From contig JAUIDY010000019.1 of NCBI GenBank assembly GCA_030428385.1, forward strand, positions 1 through 64,000: a stretch of DNA of 64,000 nucleotides, given 5' to 3'. The position numbers and the translations under genes were made by a program. Shown one piece after another: positions 22,961-31,369 of this stretch. This DNA is from Rhodothermia bacterium. Lineage in GTDB: Bacteria; Bacteroidota; Rhodothermia; Rhodothermales; JAAAOL01. Position 1 is the stretch's first letter; each line of letters starts with the position of its first letter. The notes beneath the pieces were generated by a model. It was given only the letters and a program-made list of their open reading frames with translations, did no database searches and was not told where the DNA came from.

Positions 22961-23580
22961 ACGTGCCCATGAATGAGCTTCCTCCCATTGCAACGATAAG
23001 GCCGCTGCCTGTGAGCGAGGTGCGGCGCTATGCGGCGCTGCTAGGGTTTGCAGACGAAGAGGTGGACCTGTGGCGCGTCTCGCGTGATGACACGTGGGCG
23101 CGTGCGCTTCGGCGCGTGATGACGTTTATGCGCCTGATGTGGCTCCAGCAAGACCCACCCTACTCGCTCCGCGACTTCGACACGCCCGAACGGCTCGCCT
23201 ACATCACACGCCTTTTGGGTTCTAAGAAGCCCTCCGCGACAAAGAGGCGGCTCTTTTTTCAGCAGTTTCGCTCAAAGAGTTACTACAACCGGATTGTTAT
23301 GGCTTCCCTTAACGACGCCCTCGAGCGGGCAGGTATGGATGATGATTTCTTCGCGGGCGAACTCCGCGAGTCGATTGTAGATGCCAAGGGCAAGGATAAG
23401 GTGCCGGGCCTCAAGCTGCTCAAGGAGGTGCGCGAGCACTCCGACCGGGGCATCGAGGAGGATTATTCCAAGTACCTGCCGGGCGGGGCGCTCCCTGCCA
23501 TTGAAGATGCTTCCTTTGAGGATTCCCTTGACGAATCTCTGCTTCCTGCACACGTAGACGAGGCCGACGATGAATATTAG
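22957..23580 (+). CDS. Candidate small terminase subunit
   Basis: The 207-residue mainly helical protein lies 39 bp before the large terminase gene. It has an N-terminal region that could bind DNA (LPVSEVRRYAALLGFADEEV), a charged middle and an acidic C-terminus, which fits small terminase subunits in size and order. The sequence itself does not match a family I can name, so the call is mostly by position. Confidence 0.5.
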   Translation: MNVPMNELPPIATIRPLPVSEVRRYAALLGFADEEVDLWRVSRDDTWARALRRVMTFMRLMWLQQDPPYSLRDFDTPERLAYITRLLGSKKPSATKRRLFFQQFRSKSYYNRIVMASLNDALERAGMDDDFFAGELRESIVDAKGKDKVPGLKLLKEVREHSDRGIEEDYSKYLPGGALPAIEDASFEDSLDESLLPAHVDEADDEY

Positions 23581-23619
23581 AGGTTTTCCCCCTGAGAACG
23601 AACACATGCTGCGCCCGAC

Positions 23620-26600
23620 ATGAGCGTTGACACCTTCCGCAATAGCCCCCGCTACGCCGCCGACATCAAGCGGTTTTGCACAAGCCTTCGTGCGTTCATG
23701 AAGGTGATGTTTCCGCACGCCTTCACGCTGCCGGAGAGCCCCATCCATGCGGAGTTTGACAAACTCGCCACCGACACCACGCTCAAACATGGGGTGATTG
23801 AGGTGTTCCGCGAGTCGGGGAAATGCCTCGCTGCCGGAACGGAGGTATTGATGAGCGATGGTACGCGAAAGCTCATCGAGGACATCGCTGTAGGGGACTA
23901 CATCCTCAGTTACGATGTGGGGGCGGGTTGTTTTGCCACGTCAGATATGATCGTCGGAAAGGTTCATTCTGGCCCGAAGCGCTGCCTGCGCGTCACCACG
24001 GCAAGCGGCAAGCGGGTCACATTGACCCCCGAGCATAAGGTTCTGACCTTTGATGGGTGGAAGATAGCAGGCGAGTTGACCCTAAAAGACCGCATCGCAT
24101 CGCCTCGCCAAAGCGAAAGGTATATGCCCCCCTTGTCTGATTCCTCGGTAAGCGACGAAGAAGTACGCCTCCTAGCATACATGATTGCGGAGGGGAATAC
24201 CACCACGTATGCACAGAAGGATAAAGCGCGCCTCACGCAGGACGGGAACCCGCGCAAGCGCTCAACGAACTGCACCTTCACCAATACAGACTCGGTTATT
24301 CGTGAGGATTTCTGTCGGTGTGCCGAAGCGATGGGGTTCCGGGTGCGCAAAAGAAACAAGACGGCCTTTGGGCTTTCCGCTCCGCAAGGCACGCCCCGCA
24401 AAGACGGCCCCCGCACATGGGCGCGAAAGCATGGGCTTGCTGGCAAAATGGCTCCTGAAAAGCGGGTGCCGGAATGGGTTTTCCGCCTCGGGAGGCGGAA
24501 AACCTGGATGTTTCTTGCCGCGATGATTGACACCGATGGATGGGTGACGACCGCTAAGGCTGAGGTTGGTATCACGCTCGCCAGCGAGGGGCTCATTGAC
24601 GACCTCATGTACCTGTTTATGTCGGTTGGGGTTGTAACCAAAAAGCGGAAGCGCAGCAACAAGTTTGCGGGGGCGTGGGATCTGACCATCGACAAATCAT
24701 ATCTTTTTCGCGCAGCCCAGCGCCTGCCACTTCTGCTAAAAAAAGAGCGCGTGCGCGTTGCGGCAGAAAAGACCTCGCACGGACTGCTTGACACATATCC
24801 GCAGAAAATAGCACGCATGCGGACGAAAACGTGGGGGGCCTACCGCAGGGCAGGTGTTCCTATTGCGGCAAATAAAGTGCACGCCATTACCCGCCCGAAG
24901 ATGCAGGCGATGCTGGCGTTTGATCGGGTACCTGAATGGGAGCATCTTGAGCAAGCGGGCGTGTTCTGGGATCGGATTAAGAAGATAGAGGCTGTTGGCA
25001 TTCGTGACACCTACGACGTGCAGGTGCTGTGCAACAAAAACCTCGTCACGAACGGTCTCGTTACCCATAACTCGACGTTCTTTGCCATCGGGCTCCCCCT
25101 CTGGCACCGCTTCTGCGAGCCCATCGTGCGGTGGGTGCAGGCGGACGGCGACTGGCCCGCTACCTTCAACGAGGTGCAAGCCATCCTGCGGCGCACCGAG
25201 AGCGCGACGTTTACCGTGGTACGATCCAAAAGCCTTAAGGAAGCCAAACGCCGCCTCCGCGCCGTCGGGCTCATCCTCGGCTCGCCCGTCCACCGCTCGA
25301 TGAAACAGGAGGTTATCCAAGGGCGCAGGACCTTTGCGCTCTACTTCGGCGATTGGTCCACGATGTTTGAGAGCGCCACGCAGGAGGAACTACGCATGCG
25401 CGACGGGTCGGTATGGACGGCGATGGGGGCGGACCAGCAGGGACACGGCTTGCAGGAGGACTTCCTGCGCATCACGCTTGCCTTGAACGACGACCCCGAG
25501 ACGGAGAAGAATACCCGCACGCTCGCCACGATGGAAAACAACCTCGACACGTTTATGAACGGGCTCTATGCGGGGCTCGCCCCACGGGGCAGGGCCTATT
25601 CGCTGGGGACGCCGATTGTCGAAGGGTGCCAGATACGGGTGTTGCGCGACCTTGCCGCGACGATGCCCCGCTGGCAGTACCGCCACTACCCACTGCTCGT
25701 GCCGGATGCGGATGCAGGTCCGCATGGCTACCGCAGCGTGTGGCCCGAGAAGTACGGCGTAGACGAGGTGCTTGCCGAGAAAGATGCGATGGCGGCGCAG
25801 GGCAAGGTGTACCTGTGGTATCAGAAATACCAGTGCGAAATAAGGGGGCGTGAAAACCAACTCTTCACCGAGCAGGATATTATGCTCTACCGGGGTGGGC
25901 TAAAGAGGGGGCGCTCGGGCGAGTGGTTCCTTGAAATTACGCATACCGGCTCCTACGCGCACCGCGCCCAGGGAGCGCCCTTCCCCCTCGTGGTGCCCGA
26001 GACGGTGCCGGTGAACCTCTTTGCCGGGCATGACCCGGCCTCGGGGGTGGGCGGCGACGAGGCGGTGTACCTGGTCCGCGCCTACGACGCGACGGGCAAG
26101 ACGGCGTGGGACGGGCGGCACTTTGTGGTGGACTACACAGCGAGTAACACGGCGTCGGTGCCCACGCAGTGCCAGTGGGTGCTGGACGACTACGACAAAC
26201 GCCGCCCCAAGGCCACCTGCGTCGAAGGGGCGTTCTTTGACGAGTCGATGCAGACGGTGATGCAGACCGAGACCTCGGTGCGCGGGGCCTATCCCAACAT
26301 TACCAAAATCACGCCGCGCATGGGCAAGGGCAAGCGCTACATGCAGGAGGTGCAGGGAGCATTCAAAGGCCACCGCGTCTTTGTGCGCCCCGAACACACG
26401 GCGCTCATTGACGAAGCCCTCACGTTCAACATCACGCGCAAAGACAACAAGGACGACCACCTGGACGGGTTTTGGCTTTCGACCAAGGAGAACTGGCCGC
26501 CCTCACACACGCTCTCGGACCTGGGCCCCGCCCCGCCCGCCGCCACGCCCCACGAAACCTACCTCGCCTATGCCCAAGGCACCTTCGCTTCGCGCCGCAC

Positions 26601-26634
26601 GGGCGCACTCAATAACGACTGGCAAACAAGCTAA
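23620..26634 (+). CDS. Large terminase subunit interrupted by an intein
   Basis: The 1,004-residue precursor would splice to a 588-residue terminase. The N-extein ends VFRESGK and the C-extein begins STFFAIGLP, together rebuilding a Walker A motif. Later come a Walker B-like LALNDDPE, a motif III-like YSLGTPIVEG, and the RNase H-type nuclease domain with FAGHDPASGVGGDEA, CVEGAFFDES and KDDHLDG acidic residues. It packages phage DNA into the prohead using ATP. The intein must be removed for ATPase activity because it splits the P-loop between Lys68 and Ser485. Confidence 0.92.
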   Translation: MSVDTFRNSPRYAADIKRFCTSLRAFMKVMFPHAFTLPESPIHAEFDKLATDTTLKHGVIEVFRESGKCLAAGTEVLMSDGTRKLIEDIAVGDYILSYDVGAGCFATSDMIVGKVHSGPKRCLRVTTASGKRVTLTPEHKVLTFDGWKIAGELTLKDRIASPRQSERYMPPLSDSSVSDEEVRLLAYMIAEGNTTTYAQKDKARLTQDGNPRKRSTNCTFTNTDSVIREDFCRCAEAMGFRVRKRNKTAFGLSAPQGTPRKDGPRTWARKHGLAGKMAPEKRVPEWVFRLGRRKTWMFLAAMIDTDGWVTTAKAEVGITLASEGLIDDLMYLFMSVGVVTKKRKRSNKFAGAWDLTIDKSYLFRAAQRLPLLLKKERVRVAAEKTSHGLLDTYPQKIARMRTKTWGAYRRAGVPIAANKVHAITRPKMQAMLAFDRVPEWEHLEQAGVFWDRIKKIEAVGIRDTYDVQVLCNKNLVTNGLVTHNSTFFAIGLPLWHRFCEPIVRWVQADGDWPATFNEVQAILRRTESATFTVVRSKSLKEAKRRLRAVGLILGSPVHRSMKQEVIQGRRTFALYFGDWSTMFESATQEELRMRDGSVWTAMGADQQGHGLQEDFLRITLALNDDPETEKNTRTLATMENNLDTFMNGLYAGLAPRGRAYSLGTPIVEGCQIRVLRDLAATMPRWQYRHYPLLVPDADAGPHGYRSVWPEKYGVDEVLAEKDAMAAQGKVYLWYQKYQCEIRGRENQLFTEQDIMLYRGGLKRGRSGEWFLEITHTGSYAHRAQGAPFPLVVPETVPVNLFAGHDPASGVGGDEAVYLVRAYDATGKTAWDGRHFVVDYTASNTASVPTQCQWVLDDYDKRRPKATCVEGAFFDESMQTVMQTETSVRGAYPNITKITPRMGKGKRYMQEVQGAFKGHRVFVRPEHTALIDEALTFNITRKDNKDDHLDGFWLSTKENWPPSHTLSDLGPAPPAATPHETYLAYAQGTFASRRTGALNNDWQTS
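23824..25071 (+). other. Intein with LAGLIDADG endonuclease domain in terminase
   Basis: The 416-residue intein spans residues 69-484. It begins with Cys69 (CLAAGTEVLMSDGTR, block A), has block B TPEH (136-139), two LAGLIDADG-type motifs (LLAYMIAEGN at 184-193 and LAAMIDTDGW at 299-308), block F-like DTYDVQVLCNKN, and ends HN (483-484) before a Ser +1 residue. All residues needed for standard Cys-type splicing are present. The endonuclease motifs keep Glu191 and Asp305/Asp307-type acids, so homing may be active. Insertion in the most conserved P-loop is typical of inteins. Confidence 0.95.
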
Positions 26635-26650
26635 TGAATAACCTCAAACG

Positions 26651-26677
26651 GTGACAGAGGTGACAGAGATGACAGAG
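26651..26677 (+). repeat. 9-bp tandem repeat at a gene start
   Basis: GTGACAGAG, GTGACAGAG and ATGACAGAG stand in tandem, encoding MTEVTEMTE and offering two start codons. Confidence 0.75.
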
Positions 26678-27289
26678 ATGGAACCCGCGCTTGTTGAGCG
26701 CTCCTATACCGGACCCGTTCCTGATGGATACGATACGTTCTTCGTCATAGATGGCTTTTACCAGTGGCGCGTTTCTGCCGCGTCACGCCGCGCCATACTC
26801 ATTGGCACCGGCCCACGCACAAATGGTGAACCGCCACGATATGATGACAAAGGGTGGCGGGTGCCGGAAGCCGATGACCCACCCATTCCCGATAGCGTAC
26901 GAGGCACGTATGTCTATACGGACAGGTGGCAATCCTCCGCGGATCTACTAACGGAGGGCGGATGCTTTATGACTTCAAACGGAGACGCAATGCCGATGAA
27001 TAACCACGAACTCTACCACCCCTCCGAACTCCCATCGCCCCACGGGACGCCCCACGGGACGCCCCAAGGGACACCTGTCCCGCGCAGCGCCACCCGCGAG
27101 GTGGAGGCCACCTACGTGGTGGAGGGCTACACAGAGGAGGCGGCCCTGACGAGGGATGAGGCCGAGCGCATCCTGCGGGCCGCCCGCCGCGCCAAGGCGC
27201 TTGGCAAGGGTAAGGGCCGCTTTGGTGGGTATTTCCCCCGGAAGGGCGCACTCCGCGTGCAAACATCGGCCTTTGACAGGGAGTATTGA
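26669..27289 (+). CDS. Prophage protein with GTP-type tetrapeptide repeats
   Basis: The 206-residue protein (from ATG 26669; GTG 26651 is an alternative within a 9-bp tandem repeat) has a beta-rich N-terminal half, then PHGTPHGTPQGTP, and a helical basic C-terminus (LTRDEAERILRAARRAKALGKGKG). It sits between terminase and portal. It belongs to no family I recognise. The tetrapeptide repeats match those in the next two genes. Confidence 0.55.
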   Translation: MTEMEPALVERSYTGPVPDGYDTFFVIDGFYQWRVSAASRRAILIGTGPRTNGEPPRYDDKGWRVPEADDPPIPDSVRGTYVYTDRWQSSADLLTEGGCFMTSNGDAMPMNNHELYHPSELPSPHGTPHGTPQGTPVPRSATREVEATYVVEGYTEEAALTRDEAERILRAARRAKALGKGKGRFGGYFPRKGALRVQTSAFDREY

Positions 27290-27392
27290 ATCCTTCTGCG
27301 ATAATTGGTACATTGGTCTATAACACCTAGTCCGTGCCTACGGGCGGGGTGAACATCAGACATCGCGCTTGGCGCATCGGAGCACGCTTCTT

Positions 27393-27451
27393 GGCGGCTT
27401 CTTGCCTGCCTCCCTCGTTTGGGGGAGTCATGGTGAGGAGCCGCCTTTTTT
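27393..27451 (+). terminator. Possible terminator before the portal gene
   Basis: GGCGGCT (27393-27399) pairs with AGCCGCC (27439-27445) and is followed by six T. The loop is long (39 bases), so this may be partial termination. Confidence 0.45.
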
Positions 27452-27499
27452 GTTTACGGGATTTTTTGGGCCCGTTGTGGGCAAAAGACCGCACGCTGC

Positions 27500-29956
27500 A
27501 TGGCACTGGTTCAATCCTTCGACCTAGACACCGGGAAACGCCGGGAAGGCGAGGGGCATGGTGCGTCCGGTGCGTACGGCGCGGATGGACAGCCCGAAGC
27601 GCTCAAAAAAGCCGCCCGCCTCACCGAAGACCTCTTTGCCGAATATGCCCGGCAGCAGAGCGTATGGGCCGAGCAGGGAATCAAGAACGAGGAGATGCGG
27701 CAGAACGTCGTGTTTACGCTTGCGCAGTCCTCAACCATTCAGGCGCGGGGCCTTGCGCCCGTTGCCATCCCCCTGTGGCACCAGATTGAAGAACAGGCGG
27801 TGGCGATGCTCTGCGCCCGCACCCCGCGCTTTCAGGCCGTCGGAGTGGAAGCCTCCGACGCGACGGTGGCGGCGCTCTATAGCGACGTGATGACCCACAT
27901 CTGGCGGCGCTCGTCGGGTGATGGGCTCCTGCGGCGGCTCGTCAAAGACGAGGCAACCCCCGGACGGGGCGTGTTCTACGTCTACGCCGACTTCGCCGCC
28001 GACGGGGGCGCGGGCGAAATCATGCTCGACGTGCTGGACCCGCTTGAAGTGTTTCCTGACCCCGCCTCGCGCAAGAAAGATTGGTCTGACGCCGCCCACA
28101 TCCTCGTGGTGCGCGAGATGACCCGCGAGCAGCTTGAGACGGCCTACCCCGAAAAGAAAGACCTCATCGCCTCGCTCAAGATGTCCTCGGGCGCGGGCGG
28201 GGCCTACGGATATGCGGGCACCTCCTACGGCGCTCGCAGCCGGGGCGAGGGGCAGGTGGTGGGCTACGGACAGCAAGGCATAAGCCGCGCCGGAGACACC
28301 TACGTCATCGCCGAGCGCTACAGCCGCGTCCGCGTCCGCCACATCGAAGCCACCGAACCCGACCCTGCCTCCGCAAGGGGTACGCGCACGCGCCTTCTGC
28401 CCAACGACGAAAATCACACCGTCATCGGACCCGCGCCCTACGCCGCCTACCTTCAGGAACCCGCCTACGAAATCCGCTACGCTTTGCCGGGGGGAACCCC
28501 TGGCCGTTCTATATGGGCGGTCAGTGACAGCGAAGTGGCGTTCTACGAAGACCTCCAGATGCAGTACGGCGACATTCGCTCGGCAGCCGGGACGATGGTG
28601 GAGATTGCGGCGGGCCAGATGCAATTGATTAGCGGGGTGGAGGTGCCTGCGCTGTCCGTGATTGCCACACTCTACCGCCGCACCAAGGCCGCCGCCATCG
28701 GCGCAGGGGTGATTCGCGCACGCACACGCACCGAGAAGCGCGTGCAGGTGACGTGCTCGGCCGGCCTCGCGGCGCTACATCAGTACGTGCTCCCCACGGC
28801 GACCTATCCGCTCTGCCCGTACCACACGCAGCACGAGCGCAACCCCTACCCGACCTCGGTAGCGACGAAGTGCCGCCCGATGATTGAGCTTTACAACAAG
28901 AAGCAGCAGGGCATCATCGCCAACCTGACCGGCGCGATGGGGCAGACGTGGTGGGCCAAGGCCGGAACGCTGGAGGTGAACGGTGGCAAGGAAGCCGTGG
29001 CGCAGCAAATCGCCAACCCCACCCCCAAGATTCTTGAATACACGGGCGATGCGCCGCCGATGCAGGCGCAGTACGTGCCCCTGGCGGCGCAGTTCTTCCA
29101 GAACCAGGACCGCCTCAAGGCGCAGCTTTTTGAAACGACGGGTTTTTACCCGGTCATGCAGGGCGACCAAAGCCAGCGCCCCGAGCGCGAGACGTGGAAA
29201 GGGACGCTGCACTACGACGAGACGGCGCAGCGCCGCACGCGGCAGCAGCAAAACGACCTCTACGACACGCTGAACCTTGCCGGGACGGTGGTGGCAGACC
29301 TCATCCCCTACGTCTACCGTCGCCCGAAGGTGCTACGCCTCTTTGACGCGGACAAGCAGGCCGAAGTCGCCAAAGAAATCAACCGCCCCCTCTACAACTC
29401 CTACGGCGAGGTAGTGGGGCTCATCGATGACGTGACCACCGCCCGCTACGACCTTTACGTGCAATCGGGCTCGACCCTGCCCGAGAATCGCACCGCCCGC
29501 TACATGGCGCAGCTTGAACTACTCCAGGTGCTTGCGCCGTTCGGCCCGGCAGCGGCAGGCATCGTGCTCCCCGAAATCCTCCGCAACGCCGAAATCCCGC
29601 ATTGGGAAGACCGCCTCGCGGACTACTACACACAGGCCGACCTCGCCGCCCAACTCCAGGCCGCGCAGGAGCGCATCAAAGCGCTTGAGGGCGACCAGCA
29701 AACCGCCGACCGCGAACTGCGCAACATGGACCGCAAGGTGGAGCGCGAAAAGGCCAAGGCGCAGATTTCCTCGACGGTGGCCCGCATGGACGAGGGCGTG
29801 AAGAAAGAAGCCGAACTGACCAAGCAGCGCATGGCAGACACCACGGGCGAAGTGGCGCAGCTACAGGCGCTTATTGACCAGATCGGACAGATGCAACCCC
29901 AGGGGCAACCCCAAGGACAACCCCAAGGGCAACCCCAAGGACAAGTAACAACCTAA
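27500..29956 (+). CDS. Portal protein
   Basis: The 818-residue protein follows terminase and precedes scaffold and capsid. Its size and order match the large portals of P22/SU10-type podoviruses. Segments typical of this group include an N-terminal helical region, HQIEEQAVAMLCARTPRFQA, LVKDEATPGRGVFYVYADF, LDVLDPLEVFPDPASR, and a long C-terminal helical barrel (RIKALEGDQQTADRELRNMD). It ends with four QPQG repeats encoded by 12-bp tandem DNA. It forms the dodecameric DNA channel of the head. Confidence 0.8.
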   Translation: MALVQSFDLDTGKRREGEGHGASGAYGADGQPEALKKAARLTEDLFAEYARQQSVWAEQGIKNEEMRQNVVFTLAQSSTIQARGLAPVAIPLWHQIEEQAVAMLCARTPRFQAVGVEASDATVAALYSDVMTHIWRRSSGDGLLRRLVKDEATPGRGVFYVYADFAADGGAGEIMLDVLDPLEVFPDPASRKKDWSDAAHILVVREMTREQLETAYPEKKDLIASLKMSSGAGGAYGYAGTSYGARSRGEGQVVGYGQQGISRAGDTYVIAERYSRVRVRHIEATEPDPASARGTRTRLLPNDENHTVIGPAPYAAYLQEPAYEIRYALPGGTPGRSIWAVSDSEVAFYEDLQMQYGDIRSAAGTMVEIAAGQMQLISGVEVPALSVIATLYRRTKAAAIGAGVIRARTRTEKRVQVTCSAGLAALHQYVLPTATYPLCPYHTQHERNPYPTSVATKCRPMIELYNKKQQGIIANLTGAMGQTWWAKAGTLEVNGGKEAVAQQIANPTPKILEYTGDAPPMQAQYVPLAAQFFQNQDRLKAQLFETTGFYPVMQGDQSQRPERETWKGTLHYDETAQRRTRQQQNDLYDTLNLAGTVVADLIPYVYRRPKVLRLFDADKQAEVAKEINRPLYNSYGEVVGLIDDVTTARYDLYVQSGSTLPENRTARYMAQLELLQVLAPFGPAAAGIVLPEILRNAEIPHWEDRLADYYTQADLAAQLQAAQERIKALEGDQQTADRELRNMDRKVEREKAKAQISSTVARMDEGVKKEAELTKQRMADTTGEVAQLQALIDQIGQMQPQGQPQGQPQGQPQGQVTT
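29889..29950 (+). repeat. 12-bp tandem repeat encoding QPQG at the portal C-terminus
   Basis: Units of CAACCCCAAGG(A/G) or close variants repeat about four times immediately before the stop codon. Confidence 0.8.
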
Positions 29957-29964
29957 AGACGACG

Positions 29965-31335
29965 ATGGCACTATCAAGCGAACACACACCGGCACCGTCC
30001 ATAGGTGGAGCGTCCACCGGACAAGCCGGAGACCATAGCCTCTCAGACGGCAACCCGTGGGGAAACCCCACAGGTAATCCTACGGGGAATCCTGCGGGAA
30101 CCGCTGGGAGTGCGCCCCCCACAACCACCCCCCTTTCGTCACAGGCGGACAGTCAAGCGACAGTCCCAGCGGAGACTCAGAGACCGCAGGGGCGACCCGA
30201 AGGCGACCCCGACCCGGCAGCATGGAAGGCGGATGTACACGGTGGTGTATGGGGCGGCAAGCCCGCAACCGGCGCGGAGCAGGAACGTCCTGCCGCCGCA
30301 CAGGCAACGGTTGCGGGAGAGGGAGCGGTGCAAGGACAACCCTACGCAGCCCCTCAAGACGCAGCACCCCCAAGCGGGCAACCGAACGGAACCACCGAAG
30401 GCGAGCCCAACGGAACCCGCGAGGGCGAGCCCGAAGGCAACCCTGACGGCAACCCGAACGGAACCGGTAGTGCCCCCGATGGGCAAGGCGAGCCCAGTAT
30501 GCAATACTGGATGAGCCAGGCGCACAGCGCACAGGCCAAGCTCAAGAAACTTGAGCAACTAGAGCCGCTTGCCCGCCACATCGACAACCCGCACGTCCTT
30601 GCCGCGCTCGAAGCAGCGGTGCAAGGACAACCCTACGCAGCCCCGAACGGACAACCCTACGCCCCGAACGGGGTACCGAATCGGATACCGAATGGCAATG
30701 CGACCCCCGGCGACCCTGCACAGCAGCAGTCGGGACAGTACGGCCAAGCACCGGGATATGACATGGAGACGTTGCGTGCGGAGTTTGGCGAGAAAGGAGC
30801 GTCTGTTGTGGCGGCTATCCTCCAGCAAAACCAGGCCCTAGAGGCGCAGGTGCGCCAGTTTGGGGCCTTTGCCCAGGAGCAGCGACAGCAGGCCGAGCGG
30901 CAGCAGCAAGCCGCCCGCGCCCGCATGGAGCTTGCTGCCGAACTCAAGGAGGCCGGTGGCTCGGAAGCGATGGTGGAGGCCGCCCTGCGCGACCTGCGCG
31001 ACCCGCAGATGAGCCGCGTCATCCGCCGCTACGGATGGGGTGGATGGGTTCATGCGCGGAAGCAGGCCCACACGCCCCCAAACGGGATACCAAACGGGAA
31101 TCCAAGCGGGATACCGAACGGCAACCCGAACGGAACTCCAAGCGGGAATCCGAACCCCGCCCGGCAGGCCCCTGCAGCGTCTACCCAACACCGCCTGAAC
31201 GAACCTCCACCCGGCAGCGCACACTACGTGCCTCCGGTGGCGGCGCAGTCTGCCCGGCAGACCTCCCGCGCCGACACCGATGAGATGGGCATTTTCTCGA
31301 TGCCCACGCGCCCAAACGGGCTACAGGCCCGGTAG
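29965..31335 (+). CDS. Scaffolding-like head protein with tetrapeptide repeats
   Basis: The 456-residue, low-complexity, Gly/Pro/Gln/Asn-rich protein has a coiled-coil core (AQAKLKKLEQLEPLARHI and ALEAQVRQFGAFAQEQRQQAE) and a basic C-terminal segment. Such composition and its position between portal and capsid genes fit a scaffolding protein. It contains three blocks of xGNP/xGTP-type tetrapeptide repeats (around residues 28-45, 132-160 and 370-395) and a duplicated AVQGQPYAAP segment. It lacks hydrophobic segments. Confidence 0.6.
   Translation: MALSSEHTPAPSIGGASTGQAGDHSLSDGNPWGNPTGNPTGNPAGTAGSAPPTTTPLSSQADSQATVPAETQRPQGRPEGDPDPAAWKADVHGGVWGGKPATGAEQERPAAAQATVAGEGAVQGQPYAAPQDAAPPSGQPNGTTEGEPNGTREGEPEGNPDGNPNGTGSAPDGQGEPSMQYWMSQAHSAQAKLKKLEQLEPLARHIDNPHVLAALEAAVQGQPYAAPNGQPYAPNGVPNRIPNGNATPGDPAQQQSGQYGQAPGYDMETLRAEFGEKGASVVAAILQQNQALEAQVRQFGAFAQEQRQQAERQQQAARARMELAAELKEAGGSEAMVEAALRDLRDPQMSRVIRRYGWGGWVHARKQAHTPPNGIPNGNPSGIPNGNPNGTPSGNPNPARQAPAASTQHRLNEPPPGSAHYVPPVAAQSARQTSRADTDEMGIFSMPTRPNGLQAR
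30049..30112 (+). repeat. 12-bp repeats encoding GNP(W/T/A) near the scaffold N-terminus
   Basis: Units of GGNAAYCCN plus one codon repeat four to five times and give GNPWGNPTGNPTGNPAG. Confidence 0.75.
31072..31163 (+). repeat. 12-bp repeats encoding NGIP/NGNP/SGNP
   Basis: About seven 12-bp units near the scaffold C-terminus encode NGIPNGNPSGIPNGNPNGTP and similar. Confidence 0.8.
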
Positions 31336-31369
31336 CGTCGTGCTTAGGGTGGTTCTCTGAGAACCTATC

